NCBI GenBank assembly: GCA_024305405.1
Contig: JAKNDB010000087.1
Coordinates: 3,350,501 to 3,414,500 of the forward strand
Length of the DNA stretch: 64,000 nt
Reading direction: 5' to 3'
DNA from: Dirofilaria immitis
Taxonomy: Eukaryota; Nematoda; Chromadorea; Rhabditida; Onchocercidae
The stretch's first letter is position 1. The number at the start of each line of letters is the position of its first letter. The notes beneath the pieces were generated by a model. It was given only the letters and a program-made list of their open reading frames with translations. It did no database searches and was not told the DNA's origin. A program made the translations under genes and the position numbers. This document shows, in pieces, positions 40,889 to 53,600 of the stretch.

Positions 40889-43800
40889 TCATACGAAAAT
40901 ATTGGATGTAATTTTAAAATTAAGCAACTGCAACATCACACAGTTTATAAAATGATCTATTGATTTTTTCTTTGCTAAGCATTCTTGTTTGATGTCATTA
41001 GGTAAAAAAATCATTGAACGCTTTAAAAAAATATCCAATGGGCAGAAATCACTATCCGATGGACATCCTTTCGTAAAACGTGTTATTGCATGATAATGAT
41101 GATGGAATGCTTCGTGATACAGTATCTGTAAAAGTAAATGAAAAGACAGCTGATTTCAATTAAGATTTCGATGAATCTATATTTCATACTGTAACTCTTT
41201 GAAACAGAAACGGAAGTAGTCGACAGAATAAGTTAATAGTAACGAAATCGTATTAAATAACTTAAAATAAACAGTCCAGTAATGCGATAGTGTAAAATCA
41301 ATATCATAGAAATTATTAGTAAGGGACATTAGTAACATTGTAATTGAATTATCGTATCGGTGATAACTTAATATTGAAAAAATACAAATCAGTTAATGAT
41401 AAAGTTATAGAAGCATTAAGTTGAAGCAATTGTAGAAACAAAGTAACAGGCTGTAAATAAAAACTAGTGATGGAATTACAGAAGCTAAGGCATTTAATAA
41501 AACTTAGATAAGAAATAGCTTAAACTTACCTTTACTGCAAATCCTATACCTGTTTTATTCCACAGTTCTATCGCGACAGAAGCGGTATATTGCGGCAAAC
41601 TTTGTTCCAGAATTTTTTATCAGCAAATGTAGCTAACAAGGCGGCAACTGTTGTATCATGCTATAAAATGCATTTTAAAAAGAATAAAATTGATCGAGAA
41701 GGGATTGAAAATGAAAATAAAGTAAGTTTAGGATATGAGAAATTATTCATTGTTTGATCATTTTTGTTTTTTCTTTACAGTTTGTACAATAACTTCTATC
41801 TGAATCTTTTCGAAACTATTTTAAATTTAGTAATTTCAATTTCATGATATTTAAAAAGTTTTTGGTTCTCAAATATTTTTTACTGGAAGATTTCATAATT
41901 TTTTCTTGAATAATAATTTCAAATGTAGCGTAGACAAAATGCGCACAGCTGAAAGAGCGAAATATTTTCGCTGTAGAATCCATAAACAGCTAGGATTTTC
42001 CAGATTTGATAAACACTTCTTCTTTTGGTTTATATTTTCTAGAAGAAGTTTCAATAAACTACCTGAAATAATATCTTATCAAGAATTTCCAAGAATACTA
42101 GTAATTTTCATCAGCAATTTTGATCATTAGTCGCGATTTAATTTTTAAAGGGTAAACTTGCATCATGTTCGCCTCTCTACTATCCTAACTGTTGCTACTC
42201 TTCACTAACTTGAGCAAGTTATTTCTTGATCTTAGTAGAGGTCAATCCTGCATGTTGAAAATAAAAAACCGTCATTGTGATAGCAGAGTATTAAATGTGA
42301 GTAAGACTTTAATCCAGATTTTATATCATTTTATTTAAACTTCAGTCAATATTTCGGACAAAATTTCATGACCGTTAAACTGAAATTTTTGGATTCAATT
42401 TATAGATGTTCTGAAAAAGGCCAAATGTTGACTTAAAAAGCAAGAAAATCATTGAATTATGATATTACTACAACGTAGACTATTATTAACTCTTTATATT
42501 ACAGACATCAAATGATGATGGCATGACTTCTTCACGTTAAATATGAATATATTGAAGAAATCTTAATTACAAATGTCAAAATAGCCTAGCCATTTTGCCA
42601 CTTTAATCCATTCTTATCCTAATTGCAAGGATAGAATCATTGGAACTTGTAGCAAGGACGCCTTACCTCCCCTGAGTTTAGTCAATTCTGGAAAATATGG
42701 TACTGAAATACCATATATAAATTCACTGGTAATTATCGACAAATTGCGCAATTTTTTGGAAACTTCGTCAGTGATCCAGGATGGTTGTGACATATTATGC
42801 ATAGTCTGCAATAAAACTTATTGATATACATAGAATTCCTGAAATTCACACCGATGCGAAATGTGTAGATATGCTATAGTTATATGTGAGTTTTGAACTA
42901 ATTTCAAAAGATCATTTTTATTGTGATATTGGATTTGACAATATTAGCATCTCTGAAACATATCATGCATATCGCACACAAGTAGTCTGGAAATTAAAAA
43001 ACGCCAACGCCAAACCTCAACATAATGAATGTCGTTAATGGTATGTATATTATCTAAGTTCACCTTCATACCACTTTTCTCGCTTATATAATAGAAAAAC
43101 TCCTAAAAACAAATTATATTAAAAAATGTTTGGAACCATATACTGAAAATATATTAGAATTACGAAAATTTTCTTCGAAATCTGTTCTGTTTTTACTTTT
43201 AAATCTCGATAATCAAATAATTTAATAGTTGATTCAGCAATATTCAATAAATTGAATGATTCAAAGTAATGTGACAGCAATGCCAAATTATTTTATTACT
43301 TACTAACTACTTCAAACTATACTTTTATTACGAAACAGTTTAGATTTCGAGAACAAATTAAAAATGTCTATATGAATGCTAAAAAGAATTAAGAAATTCA
43401 TAAAATATATCGTGATAAAGATTAAAAATTAGATGATTTTTTCTCTTTTCATAACTTTATCTTAAATTTTCAAATTTCGATTCAGTTTGCTTAAGATTTT
43501 TACGCAAAAATCCATTCATATTTTCATCGCTTATGCTTGTTTAAACAAAAGAACGAGAAATCAATTTTTGTCTGTGAAATTTTTAGTCCTCGAAAATTTC
43601 CGCAAAAATTCTCGAGAAAGTTCATCGAAGCCAGTTATTTTTTGATAAGTAAAAATAATAAAAAAGTGATAAGTAAAAAATAATAAAAATAATAAATTAC
43701 TTCATTTTCATCAGCCACTTCCTGATAATGTTTACTGCAACGAACAATGGCTGTTAATTGATCGGCACGAGGACATCGACTAAAAACGTTTCCTACCTTA

Positions 43801-45223
43801 AAATTATTTTCATAAGTTTTTCTAAATTTATTTATGTAGCTTTTACACCAAAGGATCACTATTGAACCTATAAATTATGTGTCCGGATAGAGTAACTTTC
43901 GAAACTTGAACATATAATTTCAAAGACTTTTCTGGACACTTGTCGCATCAAAATTTAAAATCACTGTGATGTCACATATTTTTATGATCGATGTCCAAAG
44001 TCATGTGATAATGACAAAAATAAAATTAAGAAATTATTTAAAAAAATGAAAATTACAAAATCTTCTTCGCTCTCGACAGTATGGATTGGAATAGGTGTCC
44101 AATGCGATGGCCACTGTTTGCTCTTTGGATAATCCTTTCCAGGTATTCCCGTAGGATACATTCCAGCCAAATTAGCCATTGCACTAATTAATGTTCGGTT
44201 TACATCAGTACTTCTGATATATAACTGGAAAGACTTCAAAGATTAATCAATCAATGTGTAAGAAATGATTTACTAATAAAATTCAAAAATATTCATTGTG
44301 TTTTACTTTTGACTTTTCAAAAATAAGGCTAAATGCAATTGACATTTCCGATTTAAAAACATCAATTGCTTATCTTTGATCCATATTTTCATGAATTTCA
44401 CCTTTGTTGTGTCATTTGCAGATTATTCTAATTCCATAATACTATAATGAACAATAAAAAATAATGAAACTGGTTTTCAAAAACTTATTTAATATAAAAT
44501 CAACAAAACCAAACTTCTTTGGGTTTATAATTATGCGACAAGAAATTATGCTTTCCTTCAATGTATTGGTGTCGAATGAGACGTCCAAGGGCGAATTGCT
44601 GCCGCATTCCAAGCTAAATTTAATTGACGCTTAGTAGTCACATCTGGTAATGCTCTGAATTTGAAATTAGCTTCTAAAAAAGTTTAAAGAAATTTTCTCG
44701 ATATATTCCATAACCTCTGTAAGTTCGCCCCAACCATATGGCCATGCTTCTTCCTGATGAAGATCAGTTGGATATGCGAATATCGGAGCGCGGTCACCAT
44801 GTCGCCAAACCTGAAAATTTGAAAAGAAAATGAGGAAAAACAATGAATAATTGAACAAATAAAAACTTAGTGCGGTAAATTTATAGAATGATGGCTGATA
44901 ACTGGGTATATATGAGATAAAGAACAGTTACATATCAATACAAGATAGATAGCAGCAATTAAAAGATTTCCTGAAATTAATGCCAGAAATAGTTTAATTT
45001 TGCAGATGAGAATTTATATCGCTAAATATGCCATCTTATTGAGGGGTAAAGTAAATTTAAGAAAAGTGTAACCTATTCCATTTCGCGAAATATTTTTCTT
45101 CAATTAACAATGGTAATTAATTAAATAAATCAAAATAAAACATACAATTTGTACCAAAATTAATTCATCGATCGCAGTTGTTATTCCAATCAAAATAAAT
45201 AAAAATGTAAGAAATGCCGTCAT
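40889..45223 (-). CDS. Histidine acid phosphatase, secreted
   Basis: Branch-2 histidine phosphatase that hydrolyses phosphate monoesters in lumenal or extracellular acid compartments. Exons: 45146-45223, 44715-44810, 44515-44613, 44057-44224, 43701-43796, 43016-43102, 42667-42805, 42503-42561, 41530-41660 and 40889-41125; about 396 aa. Exon 1 encodes a signal peptide (MTAFLTFLFILIGITTA) and the first strand (LILVQI). Exon 2 opens with VWRHGDRAP, containing the phospho-accepting His. ELTELGMRQQ spans exons 2-3, and LYIRSTDVNRT begins exon 4. PSWITDEVSKKLR and GISVPYFPELTKLRGG are in exon 7. HDTTVAALLATF, with the proton-donor His-Asp, starts exon 9. Exon 10 has FTKGCPSD..CPLDIF and ends in a cysteine-containing tail. 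Exon 8 is the least certain and is supported mainly by its phase. Exon 9 lacks one base in the run 41613-41618; one more A on the coding strand gives ILEQSLPQYTASVAIELW and the right phase. Confidence 0.92.
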
Positions 45224-45229
45224 TCTTGA

Positions 45230-45245
45230 AGCTAGAAAATGCATT
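45230..45245 (-). promoter_or_regulatory. Probable trans-splice acceptor of the acid phosphatase
   Basis: On the minus strand TGCATTTTCTAG ends 8 nt before the start ATG (45221-45223), with no upstream exon seen, as expected for spliced-leader addition. Confidence 0.5.
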
Positions 45246-46749
45246 AATTCAACTTACTAAACAAAATTTTTCATAAAATGATTTTTTCAATTTCAAAATT
45301 TTTAAAAACAAGAAGATTTCTTCCTCTGTCTCTCTATCTCATAAATCAAGAAATTAAGCCAAATCAAAATGAATACTAGGATCAATAGATCCAATAGAAA
45401 TCAAGTTTCAATTTAGATATAATGAAATCCACCACCAAAATATTTATTATTCAGTACATCAATATGCGGAATGAAACTAGAAATAACTTTTGGTTAAAAG
45501 AACTTGTAAAAAACAGAAATCTGAAATACATCTTTTTGAATGAATTATTTTTAAATACTTGTGAAATTACATGTATGAACTCTCCGAGTAAAATTACACC
45601 CAATGCGACTTGATGTTGAATAAAAATGTAATCCCAGTATTATCAATGACAAAGGTCAATGATCAGCTAAAGCGCCCATAATCTTATCAGTCAGAAACAA
45701 GAAGCAATAGTAGCATTAGTTTTCTATGCTTCCGTTATTAATGAAAACAAATTGTAGACATCAAATACATTTTTAACCATTCGACCATTGTTCTGAATCA
45801 TTGATAACTATTAATCAGTAGTTCAATTGTCTATTTATTTCCTTTATGATTTAATCAAAATTTTGTTATATCGAAGAATTAGCAACTAATTTTGAATTTT
45901 GGTTTAACTGAATAAAATTTAATCCCATAAATCATGCTCATCACATCACTCAGTTCCATGCTTCAATTTCCCAAGTAAAACTGACAAAAAATGTAGACAG
46001 ATCGGAAAGCAAGAAATGCACAGAGCGTAAAAAGAAAATCAACAAAGCAGAAAATAATTATCATAGGCATCAAAATACTTTGATAATTATATTCAGAACT
46101 TTATGATCCATTAAGAAATACATCAGTCGATTGTCCGGATTTTTCAGTTTAAATCTCTAGCTTTCATTACGTAATCTCAACAAGATCTTTGCCGTCCTAA
46201 TGGCTATACCAATTTTTTGGGATGCAAATTTTCATGAAGTTTAGCCGCGGCATGTCCTTCTGGCTTTTTTCCAAATTTTTTCCAATTTTAGCATTTATTA
46301 GATAAGAAGCTGGGTCAGATCTGTTCTATTATTTTTATTCATTTGTAAATTCACTTTTTGTTATTAAATTTTGTGAATGTCTTATATGTCAAAATTCTCT
46401 TTAACCCATGTGGAAATTTTCCTTATCAAAATTTTGTCTGATGGCATTTAGGCTCGTAATCCTCATTATATCAAAAATTTATGTTCTTTCAGCTATAGTA
46501 TTTTAAAATCACATTTCACATGTTAACTAAAGCTATCAGATAATTTATATGTCTATTTAAGCTTTGTCCGAATAGGTCGGAAACTTTCGCTAACATCAGT
46601 TTAATAGCATTATTCGCTTTTTGCTCATTCTTAACTACATTACGCTGTTTATATGTTATAAATTACTAGATTTGTTTATAGATTATTATTCAGACGATTT
46701 CTGTTGATGCTTGTTATAGTGATGGATAGAATTCAGTAATTGGAATATA

Positions 46750-46768
46750 CTTATTATTCTGCCATCAG
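46750..46768 (+). promoter_or_regulatory. Probable trans-splice acceptor of RIC1
   Basis: TTATTATTCTGCCATCAG ends 6 nt before the proposed ATG at 46775. It supports this otherwise very short first coding exon as the true 5' end. Confidence 0.4.
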
Positions 46769-46774
46769 GAAAAT

Positions 46775-49700
46775 ATGTTTTTACCGGTATTTATTATGAT
46801 TTAATTTTTTTAAACAACTTAATTTCTCTGTTTATCTTCCAGATTTTGGATTAGTTGGTTATTTTTCTTTGATATGCGAAAGTTCCATTGCTTTGTCTCA
46901 TGTGTGGAAATTTTTGCTTCTCATATGCGCATAAGTTTTGTCGTTCATATGTGAGGCAATCATTCATCAGATAGGGGACAAAAAAATGGAAAGAAGAATT
47001 ATTGACTTTTACCCTCAGTATAATTCATGGAATGATTGTCGAGTTAAGGTTCTATTCTCGTTGTTCATTGCTTAATCTTCAAATAAGCCGTATAAACCGA
47101 AGAATCAATTCTTCTTCATCTATTTTTCAAAACATTGTCATGAAAAAAGCATGGTCATCATGAAAAAATTCTCAGTAAATATATTTGATGAGCAGTGCAT
47201 AATTTTATCTTAAAACATTAGCGATGATAAATCCTTATTTTATTCTTTACTAGTTGCATTTATATGCAGGCTTTTCAAATATTTAGATTGAAATTTGATT
47301 ATCTCATTATCCTTCAGTGATGAAACGTATTCATTAGTATTTCTGCTGATTATGAATAACACTTGTAATCGTTTCCTTTTATTCTGCTCATTTGAACATC
47401 TGCAGATGTTTTTCCAAAACCTTAGATATTTGGACAAAATATTTTATATCGTTAGAATATTTACCGTTTTCTTCTTTATTTCAGTTTTGAAGCTGAGGTA
47501 TTATGATATTTTCATATTCGGTTATTTTCTGATACTGGTTGATATAAGATATATTATGATAGTTTTCTATTTTATCTTTCTCGATCATCTCTCATTATCG
47601 ATACTGCTAAAAGCAATCTTATTGCTAGCATTAATCTATTATCCATTGCAAAATATTTGTGAAACTACTGCAAGGACTAAGAACATTTCCAAGATTTTAT
47701 CTATGCATTAACTTCGCATCTTAGTATTGCAAGTATAATACTCGTTTGGCTTTTCAGGATGGTAGCGAACATAATTTACGATTACCAGGATGTAGCAGAG
47801 GTCAGAAAAATCAGGAACCGCATGTATTTTGCGTTGTCGGGAATCGTGACAGAACATTCTTTGCTGTCGTTACCTCATCAATTTTTATATATACCTTGCT
47901 CACGTCAGTGTTTTCTCAGTTTTTCATTTATAGTTTTTCAAATTTTACTGAAATTCAGGAATCAAAATTAATGACGTGAAGAAAAAAATTGACTAACCCA
48001 AAACAGTTAATGATATCTGGTAAAGTTGTTTTATTGGCAAGATAATAAATTATAAGTTATCTAAAAAATAGGAGTTACTAGTCTGCAATTGTTATGAAAA
48101 AACAGTAACTATTATGGAAAAAATTTTTTTAACAGTTACTAGTAACCGTAATTTTTTGTCCATTTTCGGAAACGCAGTCGTTTTCTTGTACCTATCTTAA
48201 TTACGCTTCTTTAACATTGAGTAAAATTTGTTGAAAAAACTATAGGTTCTCATATTTTTGTTTGTTTAACAACCAGGTTCGAAATTTCTTTTTATTTCAG
48301 CCTCAGTTATTGCTTTGTTCATTCAAACGATCTGAGAAAGATGTAGAAGAGAAAGGCGAATATCGGAAAGTTTACTGGCGGCATGACTCCTCTGCAATTT
48401 GTTTCACGGTTTGTTTCTGAATTTTTTTCTCAATACAAGTTACAAATAGCATAAGCAATGTTACCTAACCAACACAGGACTTTTTAGAAGACTGCTGTTT
48501 GTTCATGTCTGATAACGCATTAATACTATGAGAAGAAACATAGTACACTGAATGCGGATAATGCCAGTTTTTTTGGAAAAAACAAAAAAGCTAAAAATAT
48601 CAGTTATCGACCTGTCTTATCAAAATCGCTGTTATCATTTGACTGTGAATAACTGATTTGAAATAGGCCAACATCCCTTTCAAACTTTTCGCATTGCTTC
48701 TCACAGTTTTGGTTACCATACCTGAGAATATTGAATTGAAATTATTTCTTAGTCGGTTTATTTTTCAGACTTCGAAAAATTGTTTATTGCTATATCGATT
48801 GGATATTTCATCCGACAAGCAGTCTTTCAGTTTAACTGAACCACGTGAAGAGCACTTAAGGCGCACTTCGCAAGAATTATTTATACGTGAGAAAAGTCCA
48901 AAAACTGCAGCATATTTATCAGTTGTTGCACGACTCGACAGTCCAGCGACATGGTTAAGTATTTCTAAAGTGCTAACTTTTGAAATTGAAATGATTAAAT
49001 TGGAATTATATATGCAAATATATGCTAGCTTACGAAATACTATGTAAACCTAATAATTTATTTCTTGTAAACGTAGTGCAATTAACTGTATTTGAAATTC
49101 TCGGTTTAAATGCTTCAAGATTTATAAGAAATTGACACTAGATTAAGGTGATTTTAATTTATTTTGTTATAGTATTGTACCTTTGCGAGATGACCTATTT
49201 GTTTGTTTGCAAGATGGTTGGTTACATCGCATATCATGGGAGGTATTGCTGATAAAAATTTCTCGTTTCATTTATTTGATGTTCCATTCGCTATCGATCA
49301 ACTGCAGTCGAAAAGTAAGCTAACATGGAAAGCGAAGTAATTAATAACTATCTCAAATTTTCATGAAATTATCTCAAATTTGATTAATATATTATGTTTT
49401 TCTTTGAATTAGTTGTTTTCAGAAACGATGAAATCATTTTTCTAATCCATGAATATTTTCCTTCTTTTTCAGCTGAACATGTGCAAGAATCGCGTGCACA
49501 TGTTGTTGATATGGCATATGCTCCTCTTGTTGGTGGATTTTGCATAGTTCTTTCCAGTGGTAATGCTGCTTTGTTGACGTCGAGATCTTCTAGGTTTCTT
49601 CCAAAGGTGACATTAAGGATCAGCTGCACTTTATGAATATTTATCATTTCATTCTTTCTTTTAATTATTTAGTCGAATTTAAATTGCTTCAACAATTTGT

Positions 49701-50638
49701 GAACCCCTTTTAAAAATATGTAACGCTACATCTGACATACGCTTGCATTATCATCACGGGAAGAAGCATTGGTCCTGAATGAATGCTTGGTTCTGTTTTT
49801 AAGTGCATTGAAATGGAGAGTATGATAAATTTAGTAAATTCAGTTTCTCTTGTACTTCCTTAAAGTGTGATAAAATTTGATTCTATTGGTAAATCATTTT
49901 TAGGAATTGTTTGGAGTATGGGCAGTGCAGTTGAGCGATGCTGTTTGTACCGCAACAAATCACAAATATCGACTGATTGTTTATGGATGTAGAAAGTATA
50001 GCTGTTAGAAATTTGCGAATAATATTAGAAATTTGATGTATGCTTCGGTTTCTTGAAATAATTTTCGTTATTTCAGTGGCGATATTGCTGCTTTTCATCT
50101 GGATGATGCAGACGGCTCGTTAACACTCACATTTCGCGTAACGCTTCAGGTCAAAAATGGGCCAGGTTTATACAGTCGTTACTTAAACATGCTAGTTTGC
50201 AAAAGTCTTACATTTCCAAGCAAATCAAGTTCAATTTCAAAGACCCGATTATAATTGTAAGCAAGAAAATATGGCATATGTCATTGTTACCCAATATCAT
50301 ATAATATCAACTTCCCTTTTTTTTATAAAAATCAATGTAATTTAGAATTATTAAATCGAATGGGTCAAGTGCGACATGTGGAATGTTACGCACAAGAAAC
50401 CGCATTAGCAGTCGTCTGGTCACCATTATTATGCGATAGTGGATATGCAAGTAGCTCGAGTACACTACCCATTGTAGCGATATTTAGCTCTTTCGGTGCT
50501 CAGTTATGGTGTTCACTCGAATCTTCCAGTGACAGGTTTCTTTTCATTTTATAAAATATTCCCGAATTGTTGATATATATTAGTGACCAATAACCTGATT
50601 GATAAATGGATTAAATGAATAAGTGAACGACCGAAAAC

Positions 50639-50676
<38 letters not shown>

Positions 50677-53600
50677 CTCTCAATGCATACAATCGATAAA
50701 TACACCAATCATATAAAAGCACTTCTATCTTATATATCATTTTATTCAAAAATGAATAAATGAAATTAAGATTTGCTAAATTGATTGGTTGAATATCGAT
50801 ATGTTTCGTTAACTCTATCCGTTTCCATCTCAGCGGTTTCACGCCCTCTTGAACTCTCTCTTCAAAGTTCTTTGCAACTTTCCCTCACGGTACTTGTTTG
50901 CTATCGGTCTCGTGGTCATATTTAGCCTTAGATGATATATATATATATATATATCCGTAACTTCGGGATAAGGATTGGCTCTAAGGACTGAGCCAGTCGG
51001 GCTGTAATGTGAAGTGAGTATGGTTTGATCCATGCAGTGTAACATTAATAGTTTTATATATATATATAGATTAATTTGATTTAGAATGCTTCTTTTCTAA
51101 ATGCTAGATTTAGCTTTTTAATGTATTTAAGTAATATAAAAATTTTTAGGAATATTTCCGCTCCCAATTCGTATCACTGGGTTGATTGGGGTCCGGGAGG
51201 ATTTAGTTTATGGTTGGCTACCGATATGGGATTGTATGTGTTGCCTATTGCTCGTTCCGTAAATTCAAATGGCGTCGTGAGTTTTCTTCCAGATTTTTCG
51301 GATAGTGCAAATTCTATTTTTATATTGAAGAATGGTTCAAATCTCAGCCGTTGATAAGTGGATATTTGTTGACGGTGCTTACTTATTGCTTAGTTCTTCT
51401 TCTAATTTGAGTTTTGTTAACATAATACTTTGTTGTTTGTTGATTCTAGTTATTTCATGTGCTTTCTTATTTGCTTAGTTCAAGCTCTAACTTATTATAA
51501 ATGCCTACATATTTGAAAAATATTAAAAATTTACAGTTTAATTAAAGGGAAGTACGAATAGGATTATCTTCGTTTCAAGCAGTCATATCTATCTGAGTGC
51601 TGCAAAAGAGCGAGAGCAAAGTGTTAATGCTCCCCACAGCATTTGGCATGTACTTCCGATACCAAATAGCTATTTATCATTCCATTGGCCTATTAGAGTA
51701 AGTAATTACTTATTACAGATCAATTAGAAAAGTTAATTATAAACTACCTTTCTCAATCCTAGCTAGCATTATGCGTATATTTGAAAATTCTATGTACCGT
51801 AATTGATGATATAGGTAAGGATTAACATGTAAAAATACCCTCAAATAAGGCATTCAACCTATTCAAACCAGAATCAACAGAAAATAAAAATATTAATTAT
51901 AAACTACCTTTCTCAATCCTAGCTAGCATTATGCGTATATTTGAAAAAAATCTAATTGTAAACTACCTTTCTCAATCCTAGCTAGCAAAAATCTAATTAT
52001 AAACTACCTTTTCTCAATCCTAGCTAGTCGAGAAGTCATTATTTCTATTGTGATTGGTTTAGTTAGTTGAAATGGATGACCACGGACAATGGCTTGTTGT
52101 TGCGGGTACTCGAGGTTTCATTCATTACAATCTAACACTACGTAAATGGCGCATGTTTGGCAATGAATCACAGGTAGAAAGGTTTTATTTGTTTTTATAA
52201 TTTTTGAGAAATTTAATCAATTCAACTATACTCTTTCCTCACAATTATTCTATTAACTTTTTGACTGTTCGCTATCAACTGAAGAAATTATTACTTCTAC
52301 TGAAATCCTAAAACGAAGTTTCACAAAAGTGATTGTTGAGATGATTAAGATAATACCATAAACTTGGTAATTTGATGGAATATTTCAGGATAGTTAGTTA
52401 ATAAGACTACTGAATGGTAATTTTTCAAAGTAACTGATTTAAGTCATTATTCCTTTTTTGTCTTTTCAAGTAATTTTTTTACATCACGCAAATAATTTAG
52501 ATTTAAGAAAAATAACAAAAGAGAATGTTATGTGAAATTCAGGAAAGAGATATGCTGGTTACTGGTGGGATGACTATCTGGGAAGGATATGTAGTAATTA
52601 CCTGCTATGATATTGATCATTCCAAAGAGGAATTACGATTTTATCCATTGGAAAGCCAGTTAAACAATCAATTTTGTACGAGACATCCGATTAGTTCAAG
52701 GGTTCTTCTTTTAAATCGTCGGTAGGTAATAATATTAATCTGAATTTTGCTTTTCCTTTTATATTTGTTTGATGAAAAAGCTTCATTAGTTAAAAAGGAT
52801 TGGAAAGATTTATCAATTAGAGGTAGTGTTATTTATAATAACTACGATTTTTAAGAGTTCAATGTTTTTATATTGTCAAAGATAATGTTGTTTATAATAA
52901 CTGTGGTTGTTTGAAAATTCGAATGTTTTTTGTGTTGTATTTCATTCGAAGCATATGTATTATCTGACCAGTTAGGAATATTTTTTGCATTTGCAGACAA
53001 AATAAATTGATAACTTTTGATGTGGATTCCTGTATATTTATTTTCGCTCTTTTCTTGAAAAGAATGCCAAAAATGAGCAATCAGTGATTCGAATAATTAG
53101 GTAAACTTTTGGGAAAAATAACAATTTTATTTATTCATCTAATCCAGAAGCAGAAATACACTGGTGTGTTTGTCATTTAATTACCCCAGTTTTCTTACAT
53201 TGTTTTTCAGGTTCCATTTTTATACCATTAGGTAACATATACGTACGGATGATACTAGTTGATATACTTTTCGCAGGTAAAACTTAGCCTTGTGTTCCAG
53301 TACATTGTGATTATACTCATTAAGCTATGGAAAGATTTTATTGTTACTCAATAATGAGTTAGAGAGTAAGATAAATGTAATTATAGCAAGTTATTAAAAT
53401 TATTGTTTGATTCAAAAAAATTAAATTTTTAACTCATATAACTTCTAGGTATGCGGAAATACATATTCAAGATTTAGCGTCGCATGCAGCTTGTGTTCTT
53501 TCCGTAGAACCAGCATCTTTGAATCTTGATTCTCGTTAGTTTCTGACTACCGCTTCAAGCATTGCTTTTAGGTTTATCGGTAGTTTTCTGTTTATCCTAT

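Larger units (their letters stand above)
45224..46774. other. Divergent intergenic region between acid phosphatase and RIC1
   Basis: The 1.55 kb between two divergent start codons must hold both promoters. The open frame at 45422-45613 is a chance ORF without motifs. Around 46180-46290 the base composition is less AT-rich, but neither strand gives a recognisable protein. Confidence 0.5.

Noticed and set aside
35790..45223. Operon of the acid phosphatase and SENP genes
   Set aside because: They share strand, but nearly 2 kb separate them and there is no trans-splice site at the SENP start.
50839..51045. Minus-strand ORF of 68 codons ending in a basic peptide ([18 protein letters not shown])
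   Set aside because: It is the usual spurious translation of 28S rRNA across the two rRNA fragments, not a protein gene.
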